This document shows positions 42,778-51,955 of a stretch of DNA of 64,000 bases, piece by piece. Numbering within the stretch: the stretch's first letter is position 1; every line of letters starts with the position of its first letter. This stretch comes from Collimonas fungivorans Ter331 (GTDB lineage: Bacteria; Pseudomonadota; Gammaproteobacteria; Burkholderiales; Burkholderiaceae_D), in NCBI RefSeq assembly GCF_000221045.1, contig NC_015856.1, forward strand, positions 1,707,317-1,771,316, written 5' to 3'. The position numbers were made by a program, and so were the translations under genes. The notes beneath the pieces are model-generated. The model made no database searches, was not told where the DNA came from, and saw only the letters and a list, made by a program, of their open reading frames with translations.

Positions 42778-43224
42778 ATGGCTACGAACACAGTTCGGTT
42801 TCACCGCGTGCTCCGGGCGCCCCCGGAGAGAATCTACCGTGCGTTTCTTGATGCCGACGCGATGGCCAAATGGCTTCCGCCAAATGGTTTCACTGGCAAG
42901 GTCCATCATCTCGACGCCAAAGTCGGCGGCACTTATAAAATGTCGTTTACAAATTTCTCGACGAAAAATAGCCATTCCTTTGGCGGAGAGTATCTCGAGC
43001 TGATACCCAACGAACGAATTCGGCATTCGGACAAATTCGACGACCCTAATTTGTCCGGGGAAATGCAAACGACGATTTCTCTGCAGAAGGTCTTCTGCGG
43101 CACCGAAGTAAACATTGTGCAGGAAGGCATACCGGCAGTCATTCCGCCTGAGGCTTGTTATCTCGGGTGGCAGGAATCGCTCACTCTTCTGGCGCAATTG
43201 GTTGAGGCCGAGATTCCTGAGTAA
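42778..43224 (+). CDS. SRPBCC-family protein (AHSA1-like)
   Basis: A 148-residue START-like ligand-binding protein. The start MATNTVRFHRVLRAPPERIYRAFLDADAMAKWLPPNGFTG and the end GWQESLTLLAQLVEAEIPE are typical of AHSA1/polyketide-cyclase-type proteins. AGAAAGGGA lies before the ATG. The frame reads back to 42601, but that part is not of the family. Confidence 0.87.
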   Translation: MATNTVRFHRVLRAPPERIYRAFLDADAMAKWLPPNGFTGKVHHLDAKVGGTYKMSFTNFSTKNSHSFGGEYLELIPNERIRHSDKFDDPNLSGEMQTTISLQKVFCGTEVNIVQEGIPAVIPPEACYLGWQESLTLLAQLVEAEIPE

Positions 43225-43292
43225 TAAATGGCGAGCCGATGCTTGGGCGCGGTGGATACCGTTTTTCTTCAGCATCGGCGCCGCTGGCGTTT

Positions 43293-43745
43293 CTATAGAG
43301 TCTTGACCCACTCCATGGCGCCATCCGCAAACTTGCGAAGCAGGCGAGACAAGTTGCGCACGTCTTCGGTTTCCCAATCCGCAAGCAAGGCCTGAATGAT
43401 TTTCTGGCGCGCAGCATCCAGCGCAGCTGTCATGGCCCGACCCTGATCCGTGATGATCGCCGCGCGCACCCGTCCGTCCTCTGGACTTGGACAACGCGCC
43501 ACCAGCCCCAGGCCCTCCAGCTTTGCTATCTGTCGACTGACCGTACTGTGGTCCCGTCCTGCTAGTTCCGCCAGTTCAACGATACCAAGAGGCCCCAGCC
43601 GGTCGATCCGGACAAGCAGCGGAAAAAGCGCACGGTCCAGATCGACACCTGCGGCTTCAATAAGAGCACTATCGGGTTGCGGGCGATTCAGCACGCCCGC
43701 GAGGTCCAGCATTGCTTCGCGCAACTCGCGGATTTCTTTTTTCAT
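43293..43745 (-). CDS. MarR-family transcriptional regulator
   Basis: A 150-residue winged-helix repressor from MKKEIREL (AGGAG 9 bases upstream). The DNA-binding part reads GIVELAELAGRDHSTVSRQIAKLEGLGLVARCPSPEDGRVRAAIITDQGR, the classical MarR pattern with the DxR wing. It diverges from the oxidoreductase gene, with a palindrome overlapping a TATAAT box between them, so it probably represses both. Confidence 0.92.
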   Translation of the reverse strand: MKKEIRELREAMLDLAGVLNRPQPDSALIEAAGVDLDRALFPLLVRIDRLGPLGIVELAELAGRDHSTVSRQIAKLEGLGLVARCPSPEDGRVRAAIITDQGRAMTAALDAARQKIIQALLADWETEDVRNLSRLLRKFADGAMEWVKTL

Positions 43746-43776
43746 GAAACTCAACTCCTGACCAGATTTTTATTAT

Positions 43777-43789
43777 GTGTATAATACAC
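43777..43789. promoter_or_regulatory. Putative MarR operator over a -10 box
   Basis: GTGTATAATACAC is a 13-bp palindrome that contains TATAAT (43780-43785). It lies between the divergent marR and oxidoreductase genes. Confidence 0.55.
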
Positions 43790-43812
43790 GTATATTCGGT
43801 TGCCGAATCCCG

Positions 43813-43850
43813 GATACACCGATGCTCAGATACGCCGATGCCCAGATACC
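43813..43850. repeat. Short tandem repeat in the marR-oxidoreductase gap
   Basis: Two 16-bp copies, GATACACCGATGCTCA and GATACGCCGATGCCCA, are followed by a partial third (GATACC). It ends 18 bp before the oxidoreductase ATG. Confidence 0.75.
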
Positions 43851-43868
43851 TGACCAAGGAGAATCGAT

Positions 43869-44834
43869 ATGAAAGCAGCACTCGTCCAAGAACCCGGCAC
43901 AACGCCGGTTTACGCCGACTTCGCCGAGCCGGCCGTCACTGAAGGCACGGTGCGCATCGCGGTGGTAGCGTCCGCGCTGAGCCATCTCACGAAAACCCGG
44001 GCATCGGGCAAGCACTATAGCTCCACCGGGAAGTTTCCTCTTGTGCCGGGTGTCGACGGCACCGGCATTCGCGAAGACGGGACGCGCGTCTATTTCGTGC
44101 TGCCTGAAGCACCCTCTGGCGGCATGGCTGAGTACTGTGTCGTCAAGGCGACGCATTGTATTCCTTTGCCGGCGGCGCTGGATGATGTGACAGCGGCGGC
44201 AATCGCGATTCCGGGGATGTCGTCATGGGCAGCCTTGCTTGAACGTGCCAAGCTGATCAAGGGGGAAACCGTGCTGATCAATGGTGCGACAGGCGTATCG
44301 GGTCGTCTCGCAGTGCAAATCGCGAAGTATCTGGGCGCCGGCAAAGTCATCGCTACCGGACGGAATGCGGAAGCCCTGCAATCTTTGCGAGCTCTCGGCG
44401 CCGACGTTACGATCAGCCTTGCGCAGGACAACGAGGCGCTGGAAAGCGAATTCCAAGAACAGTTCCGAGATGGTATCGACGTCATTCTCGACTACCTTTG
44501 GGGGCAGAGCGCCGAGCTGTTGCTGGTGGCTGGCGCCAAAGCGGCGCCGGAGGCGGTCCCGGTCCGTTTTGTCCAGATTGGAGCGGTGAGCGGGCCAACC
44601 ATCACTCTTCCAGGTGCGGCGCTCCGGTCATCGTCGATCGAACTCATGGGCAGCGGTTTAGGCAGCATTCCGATGCCGCGCATCTTCGATGCGATTGAAC
44701 AGCTGCTCAAGGCCACGATTCCGGGCGGCCTCAAGATCGCAACCAGGCCGGTTCCCTTGTCCCAGGTGGCAGATCACTGGCTAGGCGATGAAAGCTCGAC
44801 CCGGACTGTATTTACGACCGGCTTGCGGCCGTAA
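43869..44834 (+). CDS. Zinc-type alcohol dehydrogenase-like / quinone oxidoreductase
   Basis: An NAD(P)H-dependent oxidoreductase of the medium-chain family, 321 residues. It has the GroES-like N-terminal fold (MKAALVQEPGTTPVYADF..., LVPGVDGTGIREDGTRVYF) and the nucleotide-binding GATGVSGRLAVQIAKYLGAGKVIATGRN. Catalytic zinc ligands are not evident, as in quinone reductases. AAGGAG precedes the ATG. Probably controlled by the divergent MarR protein and involved in handling an electrophile or xenobiotic; that role is inference. Confidence 0.88.
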   Translation: MKAALVQEPGTTPVYADFAEPAVTEGTVRIAVVASALSHLTKTRASGKHYSSTGKFPLVPGVDGTGIREDGTRVYFVLPEAPSGGMAEYCVVKATHCIPLPAALDDVTAAAIAIPGMSSWAALLERAKLIKGETVLINGATGVSGRLAVQIAKYLGAGKVIATGRNAEALQSLRALGADVTISLAQDNEALESEFQEQFRDGIDVILDYLWGQSAELLLVAGAKAAPEAVPVRFVQIGAVSGPTITLPGAALRSSSIELMGSGLGSIPMPRIFDAIEQLLKATIPGGLKIATRPVPLSQVADHWLGDESSTRTVFTTGLRP

Positions 44835-44863
44835 GGCAGGTTGCCCGTTTGCGGTCTGTTTAG

Positions 44864-45550
44864 CTACGCAGCATATGCCACCCAGCCTTTGATGCTCAAG
44901 CCGGCATAAAAAAGGCTGGCATCCGAAAATCCGGCGCCTTCAAGCATCGTCACCTCTTCCTCAGGCGACAGAATTGTCAGCCTGGCGCCGATTGCTTCGC
45001 GGCTGGCCTGCCCATGGGCCGGGTCTGCTCCCTCGGGGAGGCCATAGGCGACATGGCGAGCTATCCATTTCGAGCGCTCAGGCTCCGTCTGCGGGAAGCT
45101 CAGGTGGACCAGGATGAACGGTGCGCCATCCTTCAGGCGGCGCCGAAGCTCTTTCAGGGTTTCGAGACGTTGTTCGCGTGAGATGAAATGGAAAGTCAAT
45201 ATGCATGTGGCGGCGTCAAAAAGCACCTCCGGTGCGCTGCCAATGTAGCCTTCATGCAGGCGCACCCTCGCGTCATGCGGACTAATCACCCGTCTGGCCA
45301 GTCGGAGCATGTCGGCCGACGGGTCCACGCCATCGAATGACCATCCTGGATGCGCATCCGCCAGTGCCTTGATTTCTTGCCCGCCGCCAGCTCCCAGGAC
45401 CAGCACGCGTCCGTCGGCAGGCATTTGCTCGGCGAGTAAAAGTGGCACCATGCGATGAAGGCTCAAGTAGCCCGGAACCTGCCGTGGCGGCCCTTCGTTA
45501 TAAGAATCCACGGTGCTTCCGGAAAAAGCAGGGGCGCTATTATTGGGCAT
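44864..45550 (-). CDS. SAM-dependent methyltransferase
   Basis: A 228-residue class I methyltransferase. Motif I is GRVLVLGAGGGQEIKALADAHPGWSFDGVDPSADML, and motif region ATCILTFHFISREQRLETLKELRRRLKDGAPFILVH follows. It is convergent with the oxidoreductase gene (29-bp gap). Substrate unknown. Confidence 0.88.
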   Translation of the reverse strand: MPNNSAPAFSGSTVDSYNEGPPRQVPGYLSLHRMVPLLLAEQMPADGRVLVLGAGGGQEIKALADAHPGWSFDGVDPSADMLRLARRVISPHDARVRLHEGYIGSAPEVLFDAATCILTFHFISREQRLETLKELRRRLKDGAPFILVHLSFPQTEPERSKWIARHVAYGLPEGADPAHGQASREAIGARLTILSPEEEVTMLEGAGFSDASLFYAGLSIKGWVAYAA

Positions 45551-45794
45551 GGATATTCTCTGGGTTAATGACTTTGCGGTGCCCCTTGCAATGCAGTTGA
45601 GCCTCGGCGCGGACGGTGGCGAGAGTTATTTTGCGAAAGCGGAAAATCAGCAACCGTTTTTACTCTCGCAACATATGTTGTTACATAAAATCCGACATGT
45701 CAAGGCTATGGCGCCATGGATCCGAACACTAGCAGCTGGCGTCCTGTGAGGAATAACTCTTGGATTGGCAGCGTGTTATCCGCCGTCCGTCATC

Positions 45795-46220
45795 CTATTG
45801 GTAATCCGGCATGAACCTCTGGAGCGTGGCCCGCGAGGAGTCGCCATCCATCTGGATGCGGTAGAAGTAGCTTTTGTCGGTCTTGAGGTCCTGCTCTGTA
45901 ACAGCCAGCGAGCGCGTGTCGGACGAATCGGTTGGTGCGGCGCCGAAAATATGTTTGCCGGGCGTGAGCATGAACTCTACTTTTTCGCCGGGATTCAGCG
46001 AGGCTGCTTTTTTGCCGTCTATGTACAGATGTTGATATGCGCCGCCAGAAAGTCCGGCATCTCTCACAAACACTGCACGGGCGCTGTTCGCCAGCGGCAG
46101 CGCATCAGCGCGAAATACGCGTTCCATCGGTACCGACCGGGCATTGTTGATAGGAGGCGGGGATGTGGCGCAGCCGCCGGCCGAAATTAGTACAGCGAAT
46201 GCAAGCAATATGTTTTTCAT
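45795..46220 (-). CDS. Putative lipoprotein
   Basis: A 141-residue exported protein from MKNILLAFAVLISAGGCATSPP. The cysteine at 17 follows SAGG, an imperfect lipobox. The mature part is rich in beta structure (GAYQHLYIDGKKAASLNPGEKVEFMLTPGKHIFG) and resembles DUF2846-like envelope proteins. Function unknown. Confidence 0.8.
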   Translation of the reverse strand: MKNILLAFAVLISAGGCATSPPPINNARSVPMERVFRADALPLANSARAVFVRDAGLSGGAYQHLYIDGKKAASLNPGEKVEFMLTPGKHIFGAAPTDSSDTRSLAVTEQDLKTDKSYFYRIQMDGDSSRATLQRFMPDYQ

Positions 46221-46502
46221 TTGTACTCCAAACAATTGATTGTCAAAAACTAATTTGCAGCATAACCGATAGCGCATTTTTGCCAAAATAGTTTACGCGA
46301 GTCTCCAGGGTTGACCTCATCAAGATCACCAACTGCCGCTGTTCGAATGTACTGCCGCAGCAAGGGGCGTTTTTTGGAGAAATTAACGATATCCCTGATT
46401 TGCAAAAAATACTGTTTCCTGCAATGATCGCCGGTCGGCAATGCCAGAGCAATGCCCCTTTTGAATCAGTCGATCTTGATGCTCCAAGTGAAATGAACCG
46501 CC

Positions 46503-47120
46503 ATGCGTTACCAGGGAAAAATCGCCAATTGGAAGGACGACCAGGGTTTTGGTTTTGTCGTCCCGAACGGCCGCAAGGAAAGAGCTTTTGTGCACATCAA
46601 GGCTTTCGCCGGCCGCTCGCGCCGGCCGGCCGATGGCGATCTCATCACCTATGAGTTGATCATGGACGAGAAGGGACGTTTCCGCGCTGACCAGATCAGG
46701 TTTGCTGGTGAGAGGACAGCATCGGCGGCTCCCTCTGGAGCCGGATGGTTTGGCCTTGCCTTTACCGCTTTGTTCTTCTGTTTCTTGCTGGTGGCCGCAT
46801 TGATGACGTGGATTCCGCTGGCCGTGCCCGCCCTCTATCTTGCGGCAAGCGTCATTGCCTTTTTTGCGTATGCCTTCGACAAGGATGCAGCACAGAACAA
46901 ACGGTGGCGAACCAAGGAGAGCACGCTGCACTTGCTGGGACTTGCCGGCGGCTGGCCGGGCGCTTTACTGGCCCAGAAAACCATGCGCCACAAATCGAAG
47001 AAAGTAGAATTCCAGGCAGTATTCTGGATCACCGTCATCCTGAATTGCTGTGCGCTCGGCTGGATTTTGACCAGGTCAGGCGCCGGTTTTCTGCGGTCCG
47101 CCATTGTCCTGGGGGCATGA
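46503..47120 (+). CDS. Cold-shock domain fused to DUF1294 membrane domain
   Basis: A 205-residue two-part protein. Residues 1-66 form a cold-shock/OB fold (YQGKIANWKDDQGFGFVVPNG...AFVHIKAF) with the RNP1-like GFGFV and RNP2-like AFVHI. Residues about 78-200 hold three to four membrane spans with the DUF1294 signature YAFDKDAAQNKRWRTKESTLHLLGLAGGWPGALLAQKTMRHKSKKVEFQ. The fusion is known in proteobacteria; a membrane-tethered nucleic-acid binder is a reasonable reading but unproven. Confidence 0.9.
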   Translation: MRYQGKIANWKDDQGFGFVVPNGRKERAFVHIKAFAGRSRRPADGDLITYELIMDEKGRFRADQIRFAGERTASAAPSGAGWFGLAFTALFFCFLLVAALMTWIPLAVPALYLAASVIAFFAYAFDKDAAQNKRWRTKESTLHLLGLAGGWPGALLAQKTMRHKSKKVEFQAVFWITVILNCCALGWILTRSGAGFLRSAIVLGA

Positions 47121-47150
47121 GCGTTTTGCCCGGACCGCTGGAACTACCCG

Positions 47151-47678
47151 TCAGACAAGCGGTTCCATTCCCATGCGCTGGTACAGCCGGAGCGCTCCCG
47201 AGGGATTGTCGATTTCCACTTTGAGTTCGACATGAGACGCGCCGCGTTGCCTAAAACATTCAAACGCATGCAAGAGTAGGGCTTCTCCCAAACCGCGCCG
47301 GCGCCATTTCGGGTTGACCGCCAGATCCTTGATGTAGGCGCTGGTCCAGCATTGCGCGATGCCGGCTATTTGCTCCTCGTCATCTACCGCCATAAAGAAT
47401 AATGCTGGATCGAATTCCGGATTGCCCCGGAGAGCTGTCCACCACGGTTCGAAGGGAGGGATGTTTCCACCGCCTTGGGCGAAGGCGGATGCAAGAAGTC
47501 CATGGGCGCCGATGGCGTGCTTGTCTGGATCAAACATTTCGAGCCTGATGCCTGCTGGCCAACGAGCATCATACGAAGTCTGGTCCAGGATCTTGCGCAG
47601 ATGGAAATAAGGGCGGGGATTCATGTCGAGATATGGTTGGCAAAAAATAACATGTTGGCAATGCTCGGTATCGCACAT
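47151..47678 (-). CDS. GNAT-family N-acetyltransferase
   Basis: A 175-residue acetyltransferase from MCDTEHCQHV; a shorter start at 47624 (MNPRPYF) is equally plausible. The acetyl-CoA-binding part reads AYIKDLAVNPKWRRRGLGEALLLHAFECFRQRGASHVELKVEIDNPSGALRLYQRMGM, with the Q/RxxGxG/A loop RRRGLG. Substrate unknown. Confidence 0.83.
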   Translation of the reverse strand: MCDTEHCQHVIFCQPYLDMNPRPYFHLRKILDQTSYDARWPAGIRLEMFDPDKHAIGAHGLLASAFAQGGGNIPPFEPWWTALRGNPEFDPALFFMAVDDEEQIAGIAQCWTSAYIKDLAVNPKWRRRGLGEALLLHAFECFRQRGASHVELKVEIDNPSGALRLYQRMGMEPLV

Positions 47679-47727
47679 ACGACCATGGAGCTTTCCGATA
47701 GATTCAAATTTTAGATCGGAGACTATC

Positions 47728-48141
47728 ATGCCAGCCAAGCGAAATTTTTCCCAGTCCACATTGATTGATTGCAAGGCAATACGGCAACTTGCCCTGGCGC
47801 TTTTTATCTCTGGCGCCTCATTGGCAGCAACGGCGGCCGGCAATTCGCAAGATGCGAATGCGCGCTACCAGGCGGAACGGGCAGCCTGCCTGAACGGGCA
47901 ATCGAACCAGGCGCGCACGACTTGTCTGCGTGAAGCCGGCGCGGCTTTGCAAGAGTCGAAAAGAGGCCGTCTCAGCGACGACCAGGCGGCGGATCAGAAG
48001 AATGCCTTGTTACGATGCAACGCCTTGCCGGCCGATGACCGGGACGCCTGCCAGCGCCGCATAGCGGGCGAAGGCACGACTACCGGCAGCGTGCTCGATG
48101 GCGGTGTGCTGCGAGAGCTGACCGTGCCTGATCGCAAATAG
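47728..48141 (+). CDS. Exported hypothetical protein
   Basis: A 137-residue protein from MPAKRNF with an N-terminal signal segment (about 15-39, ALALFISGASLAATAAG). The mature part carries about four cysteines in a charged helical context (AERAACLNGQSNQARTTCLREAGAA; ALLRCNALPADDRDACQRR), probably disulphide-linked in the periplasm. CGGAGA precedes the ATG. No function known. Confidence 0.75.
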   Translation: MPAKRNFSQSTLIDCKAIRQLALALFISGASLAATAAGNSQDANARYQAERAACLNGQSNQARTTCLREAGAALQESKRGRLSDDQAADQKNALLRCNALPADDRDACQRRIAGEGTTTGSVLDGGVLRELTVPDRK

Positions 48142-48456
48142 GCGCGCCACCGTTGCGGATGGAAATGGGCCGGCTTGGCAGCGGTTACGGGTATTGCCAA
48201 GTCGGCCAACACCATGCCGCGCTGTTTGCTGCTTGCGCGGGCTGGATGTTTCATTGGTAAATATTTAATACACCGTTTTCATGCGTTTAAATGCGGCTAA
48301 ATGCATGAAAATTTTGAACTTGCGAAACGGGCGCGATGTCTTATTCCATCAGCTCCATCGCAGGCGTCCGTGTGGCTTCAGGGCAGGCGCGGCAGTGATT
48401 ATTCAATACTGAGATGGGAATGCTGGTTTTACCACCTATTTTCAGGAGAGAAGAAA
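48142..48456. other. Intergenic region, no gene seen
   Basis: 315 bp between two plus-strand small genes. The second half is AT-richer and should hold the promoter of the DUF1488-like gene. No hairpin with a U-run is clear. Confidence 0.5.
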
Positions 48457-48723
48457 ATGCGAATTTCCTTTCTCGGTGCAATAGTTCACGATCCCAATTC
48501 CAACAGCGTCATCATTCCAGTCGTAATCGATAACAAGCTGACAAAATGCAATGTCACCAAGGAATGCCTGGATAATAAATTCTATGCCGGGCCGCAGCCT
48601 GAAGACCGGCTGGCGACATACCGCGGCCACAAGGTCGAGATCCAGATAGCGCTAGCCCACAAGCTCAGGGCGACAGGACGCCGCAACGGCGTTACGTTGT
48701 TGGCTGACGATTTTAACGATTAG
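48457..48723 (+). CDS. DUF1488-like small protein
   Basis: An 88-residue protein with a strong CAGGAGAG site before the ATG. The pattern VIDNKLTKCNVTKECLDNKFYAGPQPEDRLATYRGHKVEIQIALAHKLRATG resembles DUF1488 proteins. Function unknown; a longer frame from 48301 is not of family type. Confidence 0.7.
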   Translation: MRISFLGAIVHDPNSNSVIIPVVIDNKLTKCNVTKECLDNKFYAGPQPEDRLATYRGHKVEIQIALAHKLRATGRRNGVTLLADDFND

Positions 48724-48941
48724 ACAATCCTTCACTGGCGGATGTGGTGATGACGGTCGGCTACGCCTTGGATGACCTAGTTAAGCAAGGCAAGGTGGTT
48801 GCCGATAGGCCGGCGGGGCGTATATCGAGCGCGAACTATTCAAGAAACCGGGAAGCGCACGGATAGAATATTCACTCGCAAGCAGTGGCGGCAATCGATT
48901 AACATGTCTGGTCTGCCGACCAATATCCCTATCCGAGCCAT

Positions 48942-49118
48942 ATGAAATTACCGATCGCCATAATCATAGGCTGCGTCATCATCGCAATCGCCATATTCCT
49001 GGGTCTTACCTACGACAAGCGCACATGGATGGAGTCATGCACCAGCGGTAACGAACTTTTCCTCAAGGACCAGACCACGCAGACCTGCGAACTGCAATAC
49101 GTCAAATCCAGAAAATAA
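48942..49118 (+). CDS. Small single-span membrane protein (58 residues)
   Basis: MKLPIAIIIGCVIIAIAIFL begins a protein with one hydrophobic span (about 3-22) followed by a 36-residue polar domain with two cysteines (ESCTSGNEL... and TQTCELQYVK). The ribosome site is poor (CCGAGCCAT before the ATG). No family known. Confidence 0.55.
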   Translation: MKLPIAIIIGCVIIAIAIFLGLTYDKRTWMESCTSGNELFLKDQTTQTCELQYVKSRK

Positions 49119-49171
49119 ACTGCCTGGCGCGACAGCTTGCCTGTTTGCGCCAGCCTTCCGCGAAAAACACC

Positions 49172-49783
49172 TCATCTTTCGGTTAGCGCCAGCTTGACCG
49201 CCAGGGCGCCGAACGCCGCCGCAAAACCGCCCCGCATCCAGGCCATGACATGCGGCCGCGACACCACGCGGTCGCGCATGACTGCGGCAAACACGCCATA
49301 AACTGAAAAAATGACGAAGGTAGCCAGCATGAAAGTGCCGGACAGCTCCAGCATGCGCAGCAGCGGATGCGCGTCCTGAGGGCTGACGAATTGCGGCAAG
49401 AATGCAACGAAGAAAATCGACAGTTTGGGATTGAGGATATTGATGAGGACGCCGTCGACGATCACGCGCAGGTCCGAGCGTTTGTCTTCGACGCGGTCCA
49501 CCCGCAATGCGCCTTTTTCCCGCAGGGAGTTCCATGCCATGAACAGCAGGTAGGCGATGCCCGCATATTTGATGGCGTTGAAGGCGAGCGCGCTGGCGTG
49601 CAGGATCGCGGCCAGTCCGAACATGGCGGCGCCGAGGTGCGGCAGGATGCCCAGCGTGCAGCTGAAGGCCGCCAGGACGCTGGCTTTTGCTCCGCGCGAC
49701 AGGCCGGCGGACAAGGTATAGATCACCCCGGTGCCGGGCGATGCGACGATGATCAAGGTCGTCAGCAGGAATCCGAGCGTCAT
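49172..49783 (-). CDS. LysE/RhtB-family amino-acid exporter
   Basis: A 203-residue inner-membrane exporter with about six spans. The start MTLGFLLTTLIIVASPGTGVIYTLSAGLSRGAKASVLAAFSCTLGILPHL has the family SPGP/G-type motif and follows GAGGAG. VDGVLINILNPKLSIFFVAFLPQFV is the second signature (NPK). Substrate unknown; amino acids or analogues are typical. Confidence 0.9.
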   Translation of the reverse strand: MTLGFLLTTLIIVASPGTGVIYTLSAGLSRGAKASVLAAFSCTLGILPHLGAAMFGLAAILHASALAFNAIKYAGIAYLLFMAWNSLREKGALRVDRVEDKRSDLRVIVDGVLINILNPKLSIFFVAFLPQFVSPQDAHPLLRMLELSGTFMLATFVIFSVYGVFAAVMRDRVVSRPHVMAWMRGGFAAAFGALAVKLALTER

Positions 49784-50120
49784 GGGATGCTCCTCAATGG
49801 GTTGAGTTTGCGGGTTGGATCGCTGGTCGCGATTGCAAAGTCTATCATTGAAAACCGGTTTGAATCCCGGGGTACAGCCGTAGGGAAAGGAGGAGGGGCT
49901 ATGCGAGAGATAAATGCATTGGCACAAAACCTGACAATGGCAGCGAGTCGAGGCTTCCAGTCATGTTTGCCGCATGCCATGCCTGGACTTTACTGGCCGG
50001 TCCCATGCTGGCGAAACCAGCGGACACCGTCCAGCGTTGTGCAGGCAAGTCTTGCGACGCCAGGCATTTTAGTCGAAAGCTGCAGGACAGCTTTCGAGGT
50101 CTAGCACTCGTAATCGAGTT
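49784..50120. other. Intergenic region between the LysE exporter and cspA
   Basis: 337 bp. It contains the exporter promoter side and, near its right end, two perfect stem-loops: TCGAAAGCTG/CAGCTTTCGA at 50073-50097 and ACTCG/CGAGT at 50106-50119, just past the cold-shock gene stop. These probably shape the 3' end of that mRNA. Confidence 0.55.
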
Positions 50121-50324
50121 TCAGGGATTTTGAATGTTGGACGCCTGCTTGCCTTTCGGGCCTTGGGTAACATCGAATGTTACTTTCTGGCCCTCTTTGA
50201 GCGTCTTGAAACCTTCCATGTTGATCGCGGAGAAATGCGCGAACAAGTCTTCGCCACCATCGTCCGGCGTAATGAAACCGAAACCTTTGGAGTCGTTGAA
50301 CCACTTAACAGTACCTGTTGCCAT
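50121..50324 (-). CDS. cspA: Cold-shock protein (CspA family)
   Basis: A 67-residue OB-fold RNA chaperone, [38 protein letters not shown], with RNP1 KGFGFI and RNP2 LFAHF. Length and sequence are those of standard CspA-type proteins. The minus-strand upstream region (50325-50527) is rich in AT near the start, consistent with a leader. Confidence 0.95.
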   Translation of the reverse strand: MATGTVKWFNDSKGFGFITPDDGGEDLFAHFSAINMEGFKTLKEGQKVTFDVTQGPKGKQASNIQNP

Positions 50325-50495
50325 AATGATCTTTCAAATGTGTTAGCTACGGGCCAAGGTTAGTAGCGTCAAGAAAATGCTTCTGTACGTTAATTAACAT
50401 AGCGCCGCGGGTCGGGCCGAAAACAGGGTGCGTCCCGGCATCGATAAGTATCCTCCTAAATTTCTGTTTTTGCCAAGAGAGTTGCCGAAATAATA

Positions 50496-50520
50496 CAGAT
50501 ATCTACCGATTTGATATCTG
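50496..50520 (-). terminator. Stem-loop ending the trehalose operon
   Basis: Perfect 8-bp stem CAGATATC/GATATCTG with a 9-base loop, 8 bp past the otsA stop; the minus strand continues TATTATTT. Confidence 0.6.
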
Positions 50521-50527
50521 CCGCCTC

Positions 50528-51904
50528 TTAGCGAACGTTCGCCAGCGCTTCCAGAAACTGCCCGCACCACCAGTGCACATCGTATTTGCGCACGTTCTCC
50601 AGCAACGCGGCATGGCGCGCCTGGCGTTCCGCCAGCGGCATTTGCAGCGCGCGCTGGATGGCTTGCGCAGTGCCTGGAATGTCATAGGGATTGACCAGCA
50701 GCGCTTCCTTCAATTGTTCGGCGGCGCCGGCAAAACGCGACAGCACCAGCACTCCCGGATCGGCGGCGTCCTGCGCCGCGATGAATTCCTTTGCGACCAG
50801 GTTCATGCCGTCGCGCAGCGGCGTCACCAGCGCCACGTCGCAAGCCTGGTACAAGCCGGGCAGCCGGCGCCGCGCCACGGCGCGATGGATGTAGCGTATC
50901 GGCATCCAGTCGAGGTCGCCGTAGTTGCCGTTGATGGCGCCGCACAGGCTTTCCAGTTCATGCTGGATGTCGCTGTAGGCATCGACATCTTCGCGGCTGG
51001 GCGCGGCTATCTGGAGCAAGGTCGCGCTGTGCCGGTTCTCGGGATATTCCTTGAGCAACTCGCCGAAGGCGCGGATGCGCTGCGGCAGTCCTTTCGAATA
51101 ATCGAGGCGGTCGACCCCGATCAGCAGCCGCCGGCGCGAATATTCGCGGCAGGTGGTTTCATAGGTTTCCTGCGATTCGCGCGCCCGCCCCAGGCGATGG
51201 AAGTCGTCGATGTCGATCCCGATCGGAAACGCGCCGGCTTGCACCGTGCTGTTGAAGGCGCGGAACTGGCCGACGCCGACGGTTTCCGCGGTGGCTTCGG
51301 CTTTCACGTAGTGGGCGAAATTCAGCAGGTCGGCCTCGCTCTGGAAACCCACCAGGTCATAGGCAAACAGGGCGCGCATCAGCCATTCGTGGGATGGGAT
51401 CGCCGCCAGGATCTGTTGCGGCGGCAGCGGGATGTGCAAAAAGAAGCCGATCTTGTTGCCGCAGCCCATGGCGCGCAGTTCGGCCGCCAGCGGGATCAGG
51501 TGGTAGTCGTGGATCCAGATCATGTCGTCCGGCTTCAGCAGCGGCATCAGCTTGCGCGCGAACAGATGGTTGACGCGGCGATAGCCGCTCAGGTAGCCGG
51601 ACTCCAGGCTGGCCAGGTCCAGCCGGTAATGGAAGATCGGCCACAGCACGCCGTTGGCGTAGCCGCGGTAATACGCGTCGTGGTCTTCCTGGCACAGGTC
51701 CAGTTCGGCCAGCGTCACCGGGCCGGCCTGGTGCATCCGCAGTTCTCCTTCGCCGGGCGCGCCGTCCTTGACCACGGTGCCGCTCCAGCCGAACCACAGG
51801 CCGCCGGTTTTCTTGAGGGTTTCGCCTAGCGCCACTGCCAGACCTCCTGCCGCGGGTTTGCGCGGATCAGCGAGTCGGTTGGATACTACGACCAGGCGGG
51901 ACAT
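50528..51904 (-). CDS. otsA: Trehalose-6-phosphate synthase
   Basis: Joins UDP-glucose and glucose-6-phosphate to trehalose-6-phosphate. A GT20 enzyme of 458 residues, with [24 protein letters not shown] at the N-terminus, [37 protein letters not shown] and [23 protein letters not shown] precedes the ATG. It is the last gene of otsB-GH15-otsA. Trehalose serves as an osmolyte, so this complements the osmoprotectant importer at 18.8-22.3 kb. Confidence 0.96.
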   Translation of the reverse strand: MSRLVVVSNRLADPRKPAAGGLAVALGETLKKTGGLWFGWSGTVVKDGAPGEGELRMHQAGPVTLAELDLCQEDHDAYYRGYANGVLWPIFHYRLDLASLESGYLSGYRRVNHLFARKLMPLLKPDDMIWIHDYHLIPLAAELRAMGCGNKIGFFLHIPLPPQQILAAIPSHEWLMRALFAYDLVGFQSEADLLNFAHYVKAEATAETVGVGQFRAFNSTVQAGAFPIGIDIDDFHRLGRARESQETYETTCREYSRRRLLIGVDRLDYSKGLPQRIRAFGELLKEYPENRHSATLLQIAAPSREDVDAYSDIQHELESLCGAINGNYGDLDWMPIRYIHRAVARRRLPGLYQACDVALVTPLRDGMNLVAKEFIAAQDAADPGVLVLSRFAGAAEQLKEALLVNPYDIPGTAQAIQRALQMPLAERQARHAALLENVRKYDVHWWCGQFLEALANVR

Positions 51905-51955
51905 GGGCAGATTCCTTTCTTGTTGTGGATAATGGATGCAGCAATCGACGGATAT

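Noticed and set aside
48742-48870. A 39-codon frame (GTGATGACGGTCGGC...) after the DUF1488-like gene
   Set aside because: Resembles a fragment of a helix-turn-helix protein at most; too short and without a start site to support as a gene.
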